DNA from: Paenibacillus profundus
Lineage (GTDB): Bacteria > Bacillota > Bacilli > Paenibacillales > Paenibacillaceae
Direction of reading: 5' to 3'
Assembly (NCBI RefSeq): GCF_021369635.1
Contig: NZ_JAJNBZ010000041.1
Coordinates: 1-49,285 of the forward strand
Length of the DNA: 49,285 bases
The notes under the pieces: generated by a model
What the model was told of the DNA's origin: nothing
Seen by the model: only the letters and a program-made list of their open reading frames with translations
Databases searched by the model: none
Part shown: in pieces, positions 1 to 8,765 of the stretch
Position numbering within the stretch: position 1 is the stretch's first letter
How the letters are laid out: each line of letters starts with the position of its first letter
Made by a program: the position numbers and the translations under genes

Positions 1-99
1 TGTTCGACACTCTCACTTTACCAAACGAAGCGGTGTTTTTCTATTTTCGTCAAGTAGATAATCCAATCGTTCTCAAATCTATGCAGTACATGCTGTTAA
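1..99. other. Left-edge sequence, unassigned
   Basis: No gene can be assigned. The frames are closed by stops, and the homology of the following ABC gene begins only after the in-frame TAA at 97-99. The abrupt loss of the ABC sequence suggests a deletion or insertion junction around base 100, but no recognisable insertion-sequence end is seen. Confidence 0.3.
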
Positions 100-1541
100 G
101 CTAATTTTGGCTCTGCGAAAGTTGAGTTAGATCTCTTGGACCAAATTGCTAAGAAGGGGAAACTCATTATTACGGTAATCCATTCCCAGAAGGTTGCCGA
201 TTCGGGCAGCAGAATCGTTAAAATTGAAGATGGCAGAGTGGTAGAAGATGTTAGACTAAAGGATGCTTACCGGTCCATTGAAAAAACAGAACAGACGAAC
301 CCCAAAAGTCTCAGCTTGTTCTCTTCCTTCAAACTTGCATTAAAGAATATGAAATTGAATGCAAAAAGAAATATATTAGTGTCTGTTGGAGGTTCCATAG
401 GAATCATCAGTGTCATTCTGATGCTGTCTTTAGGCAGTGGAGTAACCAACTATATCAATGATGAAATAAACTCCAGCATGAACCCATTGATGATTGAGAT
501 TACCAAGCAGGCCGAAGATAACGAGAATGGTTCGGATCAATCCATGCCAATAATGTTAACACAGGAACCTTTTACACAAGAAAATATGGAGCAGATCAAA
601 AATATTCTCAACGTAAGCAGCATTGAAAAAGCAACAGCTTATAATATGAAAAGCAACGCGGTATTAGGTGACAAACGGTCTGCTATTATACAGTTCTCTA
701 CAATAACAAATTCCATTAAAGAGGATAATATAGAGGCTGGAAAGCTACCGGCGGACAATGAAATTCTTATCACATCGACTCTTGCGAAAGCATTAAGCAG
801 CAACGAACAATACCAATCGGTAATCGGTAAAGAAATTAGTGTGTATGTGAATGATATTGGTCATGATAACAAGCCTGTAATTGTGGAAGCAAAATTGAAA
901 GTATCAGGCGTGTATAATGCCGGTAACATGGGGCCGCAAGGCATGACCGCTGCTTATGTACCCTATGAAACGCTGGAGGCAGCCTTTGCCAAGCAGGAAT
1001 TGACATTACGTCCAACACAAATAAATGCTTTTGCTGATAAACAAGAGCATGTGGAAGGTATAAAAGAAACATTAAAAGATGATGGATATGCCGATTCGCA
1101 AACAGCCGCGATGCTGGAACAAGTGACAACTTATTTAGATATGGCTACCGTAATTCTTGCCGGAATATCGGGAATATCTCTTATGTATCAGGGATCATGA
1201 TATTGGTTGTTTTATATATAAGTGTGGTTGAGCGTACAAAGGAAATCGGAATATTACGTGCTATTGGAGCCCGGAAGAAAGATGTAAAAAGAATCTTTTT
1301 CTCCGAGTCTGCTTTGCTGGGGTTATTCAGCGGTTTGATCGCTGTTACGGCTGGTATTTTAATAAGTGGAGTTGGAAATAGTATCTTATCAAAAAGCTTT
1401 GGCGCAGAGCTTATCAATCTAACAGGTCAATACATGGTCTTTGGGATAGCCGTAAGTATGATAGTAAGCATAATAGCAGGGCTTATGCCTTCGTCCAAAG
1501 CTGCAAAGTTGGATCCTATGGAATCTTTAAGATTTGAATAA
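100..1541 (+). pseudogene. ABC exporter (MacB/YtrF-like ATPase-permease), N-truncated and frameshifted
   Basis: This is the remains of a fused ABC transporter: a nucleotide-binding domain followed by a FtsX/MacB-type permease, a family that exports peptides, lipids or drugs. What survives of the ATPase is only its end, with the switch histidine in the segment reading TVIHSQKVAD and the tail KIEDGRV; Walker A, the signature motif and most of Walker B are missing. The permease part has a first membrane segment, a large extracytoplasmic MacB_PCD domain and, in another frame from 1197, the last membrane segments with the typical VVERTKEIGILRAIGA motif. The frame changes at about 1185-1186, where restoring one G (ATG GTA TCA instead of ATG TAT CA) rejoins the reading frame as LMVSGIMILVV. 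A weak AT-only palindrome follows the stop at 1539-1558. One missing base could be an assembly error, but the missing N-terminal ATPase cannot, so I call it non-functional. Confidence 0.85.
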
Positions 1542-1558
1542 TTTGTTAAAACAAATTA

Positions 1559-1802
1559 GTGAGCATGTAACCTTAAAGTTCCCGGCAGCCTGATGGATCC
1601 TTTCGGCTCCACTTTCTTCATGGTCATGTTGGTGCTCGTCTGAGACCAGGTTTTGTGCTTCATTTCAAAGATATTTTGGAACACCTTGTTTTTGTCCCTA
1701 TGGACAAGGTCGTATGCTTAGCCCGAGCAAAGTGGCGCGCGCAATGTCGTAAGCGGCGGGGAGTGTAGGTTTGACGCTTTCTTATCGCGCATAACAATCA
1801 GC
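1559..1802. other. Gene-free stretch, unassigned
   Basis: No open frame longer than about 35 codons and no recognisable family. The minus strand has a short open stretch near 1560-1665 rich in Lys and Thr that could be a decayed coding tail, but I do not recognise it. Confidence 0.3.
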
Positions 1803-1840
1803 ATCGGCTGCCTCTCGGGATGATCCAGGAGGCAGCCGAT
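1803..1840 (-). terminator. Hairpin terminator after the TIM-barrel gene
   Basis: A 12-bp perfect inverted repeat (ATCGGCTGCCTC and its complement) separated by 14 bases lies just past the stop of the minus-strand gene. The following tract is only weakly T-rich, so it may act as a 3' stabiliser as much as a terminator. Confidence 0.6.
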
Positions 1841-1846
1841 TGTGGG

Positions 1847-3319
1847 TTAGCGGTTCTTCCTGCCTACCGTCACAATGGTAATGCTTTTGATTACATTTGC
1901 AGGCTGTTCCTTGTTATACAGCCAGTAGGACGGCGTATCGGTTACATGTTGAATCCGCAGGCAAAATTCCTTCTGCGGGAGCTGATTCGATTGGATCACC
2001 AGCATATTGCCGTCCACGGTTATATAATCGGGAGGAATAGGTATCGCACCCTTCTTGGTTAAGATGTTCAGACTGCCGGGGAGCTTGGCGGATGCCTCAT
2101 CAATCCGCTTCTGGAATGAAATCACTACCTTATCGTGCTGCGGCCGGGTGATCGCGGTCGGAGCGGGCGCTTCCTCGTACATATATTTTCCAAGATGATA
2201 TTCATAGGCCGTCCAGGTGTCAAACCCCATGCTCAATGCCACTTGGCCAAATGTGTTATACCAATTGCGGTCCTTCACCATCGTGAGATTCGAACCGATA
2301 TCGGCCTGCACGCCAAGCGGAATATCCGGGTGAACGGCGCGTATCTCATCGATGAAGTTCTGGTAGCTTCGAATATACTGCGGCGGAAGCTTGTTTTGGG
2401 GCTTCATCCAATCTGGCCAGTGTGTCTGCAGAAAGTGAATGTCAGGCCGGACGGCCGATATCATCTCTGCGGCATCGAGACCCTGCATCTCGCGCAGTTT
2501 ATTTACAGAGTCAGCACCGGCGTCTATTGCAAGCGACCAGGTCGCGACGAGAATATTACATCTGGCGTCGCGCACCCCGCCCCTCCCGTTAATCAGCTCA
2601 TTCAGGAAGCTATTTACTGCATCGACCCGGAACTCGACCCAATCTTTATATAACGCTTTATTCGTCAGGTAATAGTCAGGATGGCGCGGATTTGTGAAAT
2701 TTGGGATGCGGGGATGACCGTATTGCTGCTGGAACGCCGCTTGGGCAAGCGGACCGACATCGCCGTACACGCCGCTATGAATGCCATCCCATTCCGGAAA
2801 ATAGGGCTCCGCAACTTCGATGCCGTCGAATGGGTAATCCCTCACCAATTGGGCCAGCTTCAGCTTCTTCCATTGCACATAATTCTCACTATGTGGAGAG
2901 AAGCGGTAATACCCGTCATTCACTGGCTTCAGCAGCTTCATCTGCCAACTCGGCCAATCCGCAGGGAAGCCTTCAACAGAGTAAGATCCATTTCCGAGGA
3001 CAAGCGCCCAGACAGGCAGCCCCCTCTTCTGGAAAGCCTCAATGAGTTCACGATTGACAATATTCTCGTTGACGACAAAATAGTGGACGGAAGTGTACCC
3101 GTTCTGAACAATCTCATCAGCGATGCTCGCTGCCGAGCGATTCTGATAATAGGCGAATGACGGATCCACCTGAATCGTAGGTCCTGACAGAGCGGATGCT
3201 TTACATTTACCGGGACCTGTTCGCGGATACCCTTGATTCTCGGCATGCATCATTCTTGCAGAGGGCAGTGTATGTATGCCAGAGGCGCCGGACATACGAA
3301 GTTTGCGAGACTTGAACAT
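1847..3319 (-). CDS. TIM-barrel glycoside-hydrolase-like protein, unknown substrate
   Basis: A 490-residue protein that reads as a beta/alpha barrel. Barrel-strand-like segments alternate with helices (SVHYFVVNENIV near residue 77, PVWALVLGNG near 102, PFDGIEVAEPYF near 163, CNILVATWS, PDIHFLQTHWPDW, IPLGVQADIGSN, FDTWTAYEYHLG). The strand-end acidic cluster D165, E168 and E171 is the sort of place a catalytic carboxylate sits in retaining glycosidases, and the many Trp and Tyr residues after it fit a sugar-binding groove. The last 80 or so residues form a separate beta-rich tail. No clear signal peptide is seen. The start is backed by GGAGG eight bases upstream. It stands alone, with a hairpin after it. 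I do not recognise the exact family, so the hydrolase role is inference. Confidence 0.6.
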   Translation of the reverse strand: MFKSRKLRMSGASGIHTLPSARMMHAENQGYPRTGPGKCKASALSGPTIQVDPSFAYYQNRSAASIADEIVQNGYTSVHYFVVNENIVNRELIEAFQKRGLPVWALVLGNGSYSVEGFPADWPSWQMKLLKPVNDGYYRFSPHSENYVQWKKLKLAQLVRDYPFDGIEVAEPYFPEWDGIHSGVYGDVGPLAQAAFQQQYGHPRIPNFTNPRHPDYYLTNKALYKDWVEFRVDAVNSFLNELINGRGGVRDARCNILVATWSLAIDAGADSVNKLREMQGLDAAEMISAVRPDIHFLQTHWPDWMKPQNKLPPQYIRSYQNFIDEIRAVHPDIPLGVQADIGSNLTMVKDRNWYNTFGQVALSMGFDTWTAYEYHLGKYMYEEAPAPTAITRPQHDKVVISFQKRIDEASAKLPGSLNILTKKGAIPIPPDYITVDGNMLVIQSNQLPQKEFCLRIQHVTDTPSYWLYNKEQPANVIKSITIVTVGRKNR

Positions 3320-3581
3320 AACCGCTACCTCCTATAATGCTTATTCAACCCTGATGACAGTGTGAACTATTGGTCATTCCGTGGAGACAATTTCTCCGGC
3401 GCGATGGATGCCGTTACAGGGTATCCTGCAAACTTATGTCCGTATCACATCCCGGTTTTCTAACCGTCAGAGGCTCGATCAATGAAAAAGGGGAGTTTTT
3501 GGGCATGTCGGTTTCGGAACCATCGGCATCATGAATCCTGACTCGACTTTTTTCGAAATAAAAATAATCTATTTACAGGTT
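3320..3581. other. Gene-free stretch upstream of the TIM-barrel gene
   Basis: No coding potential on either strand. It must hold the promoter of the minus-strand gene, but no confident -35/-10 pair stands out. Confidence 0.3.
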
Positions 3582-3625
3582 GGGGCTGTTTCACAGTAGT
3601 TAAAGACTACTTATGGAACAGCCCC
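3582..3625. repeat. 44-bp inverted repeat (terminator or insertion-sequence-end-like palindrome)
   Basis: The arms start with GGGGCTGTT and end with AACAGCCCC, and the inner part (ACAGTAGT against ACTACTTAT) also pairs imperfectly. It lies about 45 bases after the stop of the GH18 gene, so it may be its terminator, although no T run follows on the minus strand. The outer sequence resembles the ends of some IS1182/IS4-type elements, so a tiny solo remnant is possible. Confidence 0.45.
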
Positions 3626-3670
3626 TCTTGTAAGTATGTGTTCAAAAAGGCCGGTTTTCAGCAACCTCTA

Positions 3671-4939
3671 TTATGACTTCAACGGCACTACATTCTGCTC
3701 GATCTGCTTCATCGCCTCTTCCCCAATGAGCCCCAATCTCCAGATTGCCGTGCCCTTCAACTGATAGCGCTTGGCAAGCCCAATGACACTTGATATGGAC
3801 TTGCTGTTCTCGCTGCCCATCGACAAACCTAATAGAAGCTTATGTTTTGGAACTTCTTTCAATGCGAGCTTAATCGCTTCGTTCACTTTATCGAGCGGTT
3901 CCGGCGCTTTTTCACCCGCGTAGGCATACGCCATAATCATAATATCGTCCGCTACAGAAGCAAGCGTCTTATAATCATACCCCTGATAAGCGCCGTTCAG
4001 CGGATGCAGCGCCAGCGTCAACTTCAAATTGGCGGCTCTCGCTTTATCCGCAAGCTGAGTGACAAAGAAGTTGTAATCCTGCTTCGCCTTCGCCTTGTCT
4101 CCGGATAATCCCAATCCTTCAAAATCAAGCACAATGCCTGAAAAGTTCTTATCCTGTGCGAGTTGAATGATATCTTCTATCGCCTTATCCCGAAGTGTCT
4201 CATCTTCCAGCATTTTCGTCAGCTCGCCTTTGCTATCCGAGGAGAACACCATCAGGTAAGGAGTTGTTCCCGCCTGCTTCGCTTCGGCAACAATAGATTC
4301 CGGCGTAATATCTCCCGCTGGCTGCGGCCAATAGAAGTCCTTGCCTTCTGTCGTAATCGTCCCGTCTTCCTGAAGGCGAACCCATCCGAATGCGGTCGCA
4401 TCGAACTGCGGAATAAGATTCCGCTCTTTAAACGACGAAATAGCATAGAACGCCATATTATACATCTTCTTCGGCGGTGATTGGATAGAGACAACTTTCG
4501 CAGCCGAATTCCAGGACACTTGTGCTCCGAATTGTCTGCTGAAAAAGCTGAGTGGAATATACGTTGTACCTGCTTTGACGAAAGGCGCCATTGAGAGTTG
4601 GACAGATTGGCCATTAACCTTCGCCGTCTTCTGGTTCAACTGCAGAACAACGACCTTCTTCTCTTGAACAGCCGTCTGATTCGCCGTTACGGTCTGATTC
4701 TTTGGATTCCACAGCACTTCTATATTCAGCGCTTCAGCGATTCCGCGGAACGGAACCATCGTATTGCCTTGCACAATGATTGGCTCTGCTGAGAATTCGA
4801 GCGGATATTCATCCAGCATAATCTTCGTTTTTTCAGTCGTATTCGGCTTGCCTGCCGCTTCCGCTGTCTGTTGCGGGAATAACAGTGTAATCGTCAACAA
4901 CATTGCTAATATAGAGCATACATAATGCCGCTTACTCAA
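3671..4939 (-). CDS. Secreted copper-amine-oxidase-like domain plus GH18 glycosidase
   Basis: A secreted cell-wall-type glycosidase. After a signal peptide (about residues 1-29, ending QQTAEAA) comes a copper-amine-oxidase N-terminal-like domain (about 37-154, with the repeated motif pattern MVPFRGIAEALN / YIPLSFFSRQFG), common in Paenibacillus envelope proteins. A GH18 barrel follows (about 160-415). The GH18 catalytic strand reads FSGIVLDFEGL, with the acid glutamate at about residue 274. The architecture is like the GH18 spore-cortex or germination enzymes and YdhD-type proteins. An ATG exists at 4966, but the sequence GAAAGAGGG followed eight bases later by TTG at 4939 gives a far better signal peptide and ribosome site, so I chose the TTG start (422 residues). 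A cortex or envelope peptidoglycan substrate is inferred from family and secretion, not shown here. Confidence 0.85.
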   Translation of the reverse strand: MSKRHYVCSILAMLLTITLLFPQQTAEAAGKPNTTEKTKIMLDEYPLEFSAEPIIVQGNTMVPFRGIAEALNIEVLWNPKNQTVTANQTAVQEKKVVVLQLNQKTAKVNGQSVQLSMAPFVKAGTTYIPLSFFSRQFGAQVSWNSAAKVVSIQSPPKKMYNMAFYAISSFKERNLIPQFDATAFGWVRLQEDGTITTEGKDFYWPQPAGDITPESIVAEAKQAGTTPYLMVFSSDSKGELTKMLEDETLRDKAIEDIIQLAQDKNFSGIVLDFEGLGLSGDKAKAKQDYNFFVTQLADKARAANLKLTLALHPLNGAYQGYDYKTLASVADDIMIMAYAYAGEKAPEPLDKVNEAIKLALKEVPKHKLLLGLSMGSENSKSISSVIGLAKRYQLKGTAIWRLGLIGEEAMKQIEQNVVPLKS

Positions 4940-5139
4940 TAAAACTACCCTCTTTCTTTCGTGCATAGATTCGAACCGAATCTATTACTCTCTTATCGAT
5001 ATCTATTTTACTTATATAAAAGGCAATATTCTACAGGAATGATCTACATGATGATAGAATAAAAAGATACAAATACTTCCACAGAAAGAGGGTGGATCCA
5101 TGGAATTATCCGAATGCCAGTTGCGATCGAACTGGAACG
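4940..5139. promoter_or_regulatory. Upstream region of the GH18 gene
   Basis: About 200 bp between the GH18 start and the stop of the oxidoreductase pair. It is AT-rich and holds the promoter of the minus-strand GH18 gene. No sigma-A promoter can be named with confidence, and a sporulation-sigma promoter is possible but unproven. Confidence 0.3.
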
Positions 5140-5976
5140 CTATGGCAGCTCTACCCATTCATACGGCTGCTTAACCGCTTTTAGACCATATTCGATAATC
5201 GTAATGATGGCGATCGTTTGAGCGGAAGGAACTGATATGCGCCCGGTCTCGAAGAAGGCAACAAGGTCATGAATGAACAGATTGAAAAAATTCGATTCCG
5301 GCCTCAGAATGCTGCAACTACTCGAATCATACTTTACTGCCATCGTAAACGGACACTCGTCGCCCAGATGATGAATCATCGCTTGCCGTCCATCCTTGAA
5401 TTCGATCAGCAGGGCTGGAGCTGTCTTCGTTCCGATGAACATGACTCGCTTCGCATCTGCCCCCATCAGCGATACGATCGGTTCGATCTGATGGATCGAG
5501 TAGTTCTCGAACGCGCCGGGACCCCAACTGGAGATGGCCTCAATGCCATTGCGCTCCGCGTCGCCATATTCGGTCGCGAATCGCAGGGCTGACGAGGAAT
5601 ATAGCGGCGTGCTATGCTGCGCAGCCCGCTCGAACAGGCGAAGCGCGGCTGCTCGGTCAGGGGCAAATGTCTTATCGATGTAAGTCCGCTTGCCCGATGC
5701 CAGCGGCAGATAAGCGAGCGCCTCATGATGCTCCGGGTGATCGGGTGAAAGCACGATCAAATAATCGCTCTTTTCCACGACCTCTTCAATCGTGTTCAAT
5801 AGCGTAATGCCATGACGCGCGCACCACGCCGTGTTGCTCAATCCCTGCTCGGCATCCCTCATGCCGTATGCATAAGTGACTTCCATACTTCCGCCGGATG
5901 CGTTTCGAATCCATTCCGGGTATTTGTTCGCATGCCATTCATCCAGATAATAATCGATAAAGCCTATTTTCTTCAT
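5140..5976 (-). CDS. Gfo/Idh/MocA-family oxidoreductase, atypical
   Basis: A 278-residue relative of the Gfo/Idh/MocA NAD(P)-dependent sugar oxidoreductases. The N-terminal half has the Rossmann order (IGFIDYYLDEWHANKYP, then SDYLIVLSPDHPEHHEAL), but it lacks the usual GxGxxA dinucleotide loop, and the normally conserved Glu-Lys-Pro is replaced by Asp-Lys-Thr (residues 101-103, in YIDKTFAPD). The C-terminal domain is shorter than usual. The protein may therefore be a partner or regulatory subunit, or bind another nucleotide. Its ATG overlaps the stop of the preceding oxidoreductase by four bases (ATGA), so the two are translationally coupled. Substrate unknown. Confidence 0.7.
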   Translation of the reverse strand: MKKIGFIDYYLDEWHANKYPEWIRNASGGSMEVTYAYGMRDAEQGLSNTAWCARHGITLLNTIEEVVEKSDYLIVLSPDHPEHHEALAYLPLASGKRTYIDKTFAPDRAAALRLFERAAQHSTPLYSSSALRFATEYGDAERNGIEAISSWGPGAFENYSIHQIEPIVSLMGADAKRVMFIGTKTAPALLIEFKDGRQAMIHHLGDECPFTMAVKYDSSSCSILRPESNFFNLFIHDLVAFFETGRISVPSAQTIAIITIIEYGLKAVKQPYEWVELP

Positions 5977-7052
5977 GCTGGCGCTCCCTCTTTCACGAAA
6001 GAGATCTCTGTTCTTTGCTCTGAAGATTGATAGATGGCCTGAATGATTTTGGCTGTCAGGATGACGGTATCAATGTGTGACGGCAATTTTTCCCCCGACT
6101 TAACGCAGGAGAGGAAGCTGTCGATCTCGTTCTGGAATTGCTCGGTCTTCGTAAACTTCGGCTTGCTTTCCAGCAATGCGCCATGCTTGGCGCTGTAAAT
6201 GGTGAAATCCGCCCCGTACTGCAGCCGAATTCCCGCTTTGTCTCCCAGAAAGTCAATGTACATCTCGTCGACTCCGATATTTTGCGCCCAGGCTCCATTT
6301 ACCGTAATCGAAGGCCCTGCCGTTCGAATCATGGCTGTAACGAAATCATCGACATCGTACGTACCCTCATAGTTGGGCGGCCCCGCCCACATATTGATAT
6401 AGGAGTAATCCTTCATATCCTTGCCCAGCTTGGAGTACGTCTGTCCCGTAACCGTCTTCGGATCCGGGTCGCCTGCGCAGTACATCACGATGTCGAGAAA
6501 GTGCACGCCCCAATCAATGAGCGCGCCGCCGCCTGCGACAGCCTTGTTCGTAAAGTCTCCCCCTAGTCCTGGAATCGAACGATGCGAGCGGAAGCTGACG
6601 TATACGTGGTACAGATCGCCCAGCTCTCCATCTTCGATCATCTTTTTAATGATGTTTACACCCGTATTAAAGCGATTTACGACGCCGATGTTCAGCGTCT
6701 TCCCGGTCTCATGCTGCACCTTCTGCATCTCAAGCGCTTCCTCATACGTTCTGGCAGCCGGCTTCTCGCAGAGCACATGCTTGCCGGCACGCATACATTC
6801 GATAGCGATCAAGGCGTGGCAATTGTTCGGCGTACATATTGAGACGGCTTCTACTTCCGGATCTTCCAGAATGATGCGGTAATCTTCAATTGCCTCCCCG
6901 CAACCGTACTGGTCGACCGCTTTCTCTGCTCTTTCCTTGCGGATATCGCAGAAATACTTGATCTCGGCTTCTGGATTGGCCAGATAAGCAGGAATGTGGG
7001 CGCTGTTGGCAATCGTCCCGCAGCCGATGATGGCTACAATCGTCTTACTCAT
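5973..7052 (-). CDS. Gfo/Idh/MocA-family NAD(P)-dependent oxidoreductase
   Basis: A typical member of the family that oxidises or reduces sugars, inositols and related polyols with NAD(P). The Rossmann loop VAIIGCGTIANSAHIPAY opens the protein, followed by CTPNNCHALIAIECMRAGKHVLCEKPAA with the conserved Glu-Lys-Pro at residues 96-98. The C-terminal alpha/beta domain contains GGGALIDWGVHFLDIVMY, the usual active-site region with Asp and His. The open frame could start at 7103, but GGGAGGG seven bases before the ATG at 7052 decides the shorter start (359 residues). It is the first gene of a coupled pair with the atypical relative downstream, suggesting a shared sugar or sugar-acid pathway that the neighbours do not identify. 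Confidence 0.85.
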   Translation of the reverse strand: MSKTIVAIIGCGTIANSAHIPAYLANPEAEIKYFCDIRKERAEKAVDQYGCGEAIEDYRIILEDPEVEAVSICTPNNCHALIAIECMRAGKHVLCEKPAARTYEEALEMQKVQHETGKTLNIGVVNRFNTGVNIIKKMIEDGELGDLYHVYVSFRSHRSIPGLGGDFTNKAVAGGGALIDWGVHFLDIVMYCAGDPDPKTVTGQTYSKLGKDMKDYSYINMWAGPPNYEGTYDVDDFVTAMIRTAGPSITVNGAWAQNIGVDEMYIDFLGDKAGIRLQYGADFTIYSAKHGALLESKPKFTKTEQFQNEIDSFLSCVKSGEKLPSHIDTVILTAKIIQAIYQSSEQRTEISFVKEGAPA

Positions 7053-7234
7053 ATCGAATCCCTCCCATTTTTTAAATCCTTTTGAGGCTGAGGCGTAATC
7101 CACTTGGAAATGAAGTGCAACAAGTACTTATATGGTATCATGTATGCGCTTTATTTTATTTCAGTTTCGTGTGCAAAAGTAGGATTATCGTCCGATTGTC
7201 GTTCCCCTATTTGAAACGCTTGTTTGCGAACATG

Positions 7235-7263
7235 TTGACAAATTGCCCGAAATCGCATATTTT
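7235..7263 (+). promoter_or_regulatory. Sigma-A promoter of the Nudix-NADAR-PARG operon
   Basis: TTGACA at 7235-7240 and TATTTT at 7258-7263 are 17 bases apart, close to the vegetative consensus and well placed for the operon starting at 7314. Confidence 0.7.
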
Positions 7264-7267
7264 GATA

Positions 7268-7296
7268 GTAACAAATAGATAATAACAAATGGTTAC
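7268..7296 (+). promoter_or_regulatory. Candidate operator for the Nudix regulator
   Basis: Two copies of TAACAAAT (7269-7276 and 7283-7290) sit 14 bases apart, and GTAAC at 7268 is mirrored by GTTAC at 7292. They lie between the -10 box and the ribosome binding site, where repressor binding would block transcription. NrtR-type proteins usually autoregulate, so this is the likely target, by inference. Confidence 0.45.
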
Positions 7297-7313
7297 GAAC
7301 AGGTGGTGGTGTA

Positions 7314-8204
7314 ATGTCAATAAGGGACCGTAATGGGCTTACCGAGCAAGAGTTTCTTGAACAATATACCGCAGGAGATTACGAACGTCCGTCTGTGGCA
7401 ACAGATATGGTCATTTTTACGGTTACCGATACCGAGGAAAGTAATTACCGCAAGCTTCCGAAGAAGGAACTGCGGGTGTTGCTTATTCGACGCGGCGGGC
7501 ATCCCTTCCTTGGAAGCTGGGCGCTGCCGGGCGGATTCGTCCGTCCTGTGGAGACGACGGAGCAGGCGGCACAGAGGGAACTGCAGGAGGAAACGGGAGT
7601 GGACAACGTCTACTTGGAGCAGCTGTATACATTTAGCGAGCCGGGGCGGGATCCGCGGACTTGGGTCATGAGCTGTTCCTATATGGCGCTGATCGATAGC
7701 TCTAAGGTGCATATCGAGGCCGGAGATGATGCAGATGAAGCCTCTTGGTTCAGTGTCTCCTATCGTCTCATGAGGGAGCAGAAGGAATTGCTGGAGGACG
7801 GAATAATCAAGACGAAGCAGTACGAGCTAAAGCTAACGGGGGGGCAGGAAACATTAACCGCCGTGGTGGAGCGCAAAATGACGTCTGCGGAAGCATCGTC
7901 TGCAGTGGAATATGTCATTCTCTCCAATGAGGGGTTGGCCTTCGACCATGCCAAGATTATCAGCTATGCCATCGAACGCCTGCGGGGGAAAGTGGAGTAT
8001 ACCGACATCGCTCTGCATTTGATGCCTAAGTTGTTTACACTGACGGAATTGCAGCAGGTATACGAAGTTATTATGGACAAGGAACTGCTGAAGGCGGCTT
8101 TCCGCCGTAAAGCGGCCCCGCTTGTCGAAGAGACGGATCATTACACGGAGAATGCCGGGCACCGCCCGTCGCGGCTATACCGGAGGAATCGCGAGGGGAT
8201 ATGA
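7314..8204 (+). CDS. NrtR-like Nudix transcriptional regulator / ADP-ribose hydrolase
   Basis: A 296-residue protein with an N-terminal Nudix domain (about 30-165) and a C-terminal winged helix (about 215-280, containing LFTLTELQQVYEVIM and FRRKA), the layout of the NrtR regulators of NAD metabolism. The Nudix box is complete (Gly74 to Val96, with RE at 88-89 and EE at 92-93), so unlike many regulatory members it may still cleave ADP-ribose or a related compound. Ribosome site AGGTGG precedes the ATG. It is the first gene of a three-gene operon, and its stop overlaps the NADAR start (ATGA). NrtR members sense ADP-ribose or NAD derivatives. Here the operon partners remove ADP-ribose rather than make NAD, so a role as ADP-ribose-sensing autorepressor is inferred. 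Confidence 0.85.
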   Translation: MSIRDRNGLTEQEFLEQYTAGDYERPSVATDMVIFTVTDTEESNYRKLPKKELRVLLIRRGGHPFLGSWALPGGFVRPVETTEQAAQRELQEETGVDNVYLEQLYTFSEPGRDPRTWVMSCSYMALIDSSKVHIEAGDDADEASWFSVSYRLMREQKELLEDGIIKTKQYELKLTGGQETLTAVVERKMTSAEASSAVEYVILSNEGLAFDHAKIISYAIERLRGKVEYTDIALHLMPKLFTLTELQQVYEVIMDKELLKAAFRRKAAPLVEETDHYTENAGHRPSRLYRRNREGI

Positions 8205-8764
8205 TGGTTTACAATATTGAAGACTTGCAGAAAGCGTATCAAGCGGGAAAGAAATATAAGTTTTTATTTTTCTGGGGACATACGCCTCCCGCTGACGGGA
8301 GCGTCAATCAGAGCTGCTTCAGTCAATGGTGGAAGTGCCAATTTACCGTAGACGGGAACACATATAGCTGCACCGAACAGTACATGATGGCGGAAAAGGC
8401 GCGGCTGTTCCACGATGACGAGATGCTTGCGGAAATTATGAATGCGAAGCATCCGAAACAAATGAAAGCCTTTGGACGGGCGGTTAAACACTTTAACAAC
8501 GACGTATGGAATAGCAACTGCTATGACATTGTGAAGCGGGGCAACTTGGCGAAATTCTCGCAGAATCCGGAGCTCTGGGCGTTTATGAGATCAACGAAAC
8601 AGCGGATTCTGGTGGAAGCGAGCCCCGCTGATCGGATGTGGGGTATTGGAATGGTGAAGGAGAATTCCGCTGCGGACAATCCAATGAAATGGCGAGGGAG
8701 AAATCTGCTGGGCTTTGCGCTGACTGAGGTGCGGGACCAGCTGCTAGAGAAAGAAGGGGAGTAA
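8201..8764 (+). CDS. NADAR family protein (YbiA-like N-glycosidase)
   Basis: A 187-residue NADAR domain filling the whole protein. It carries the family landmarks FLFFWGH (22-28), CTEQYMMAEKA (58-67, with Glu59 and Gln60), the VEASPADRMWGIGM block (138-151) and the WRGRNLLG close (164-171). Relatives act as N-glycosidases: YbiA/RibX cleave riboflavin-pathway intermediates, and other NADAR proteins have been reported to strip ADP-ribose from guanine bases. The FLFFW start and the ADP-ribose neighbours favour the second type here. The start is ATG at 8201, or the next codon at 8204, with GAGGGG just upstream, coupled to the Nudix gene by a four-base overlap. One base separates its stop from the PARG start. 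Confidence 0.85.
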   Translation: MMVYNIEDLQKAYQAGKKYKFLFFWGHTPPADGSVNQSCFSQWWKCQFTVDGNTYSCTEQYMMAEKARLFHDDEMLAEIMNAKHPKQMKAFGRAVKHFNNDVWNSNCYDIVKRGNLAKFSQNPELWAFMRSTKQRILVEASPADRMWGIGMVKENSAADNPMKWRGRNLLGFALTEVRDQLLEKEGE

Positions 8765-8765
8765 C

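Noticed and set aside
2135..3160. Plus-strand open frames opposite the TIM-barrel gene
   Set aside because: Shadows of the minus-strand gene, which has a good ribosome site and a family-like sequence.
8201..8764. A pure riboflavin-pathway role for the NADAR gene
   Set aside because: No riboflavin gene lies nearby, and its partners are an ADP-ribose sensor/hydrolase and PARG. Not excluded, only less likely.
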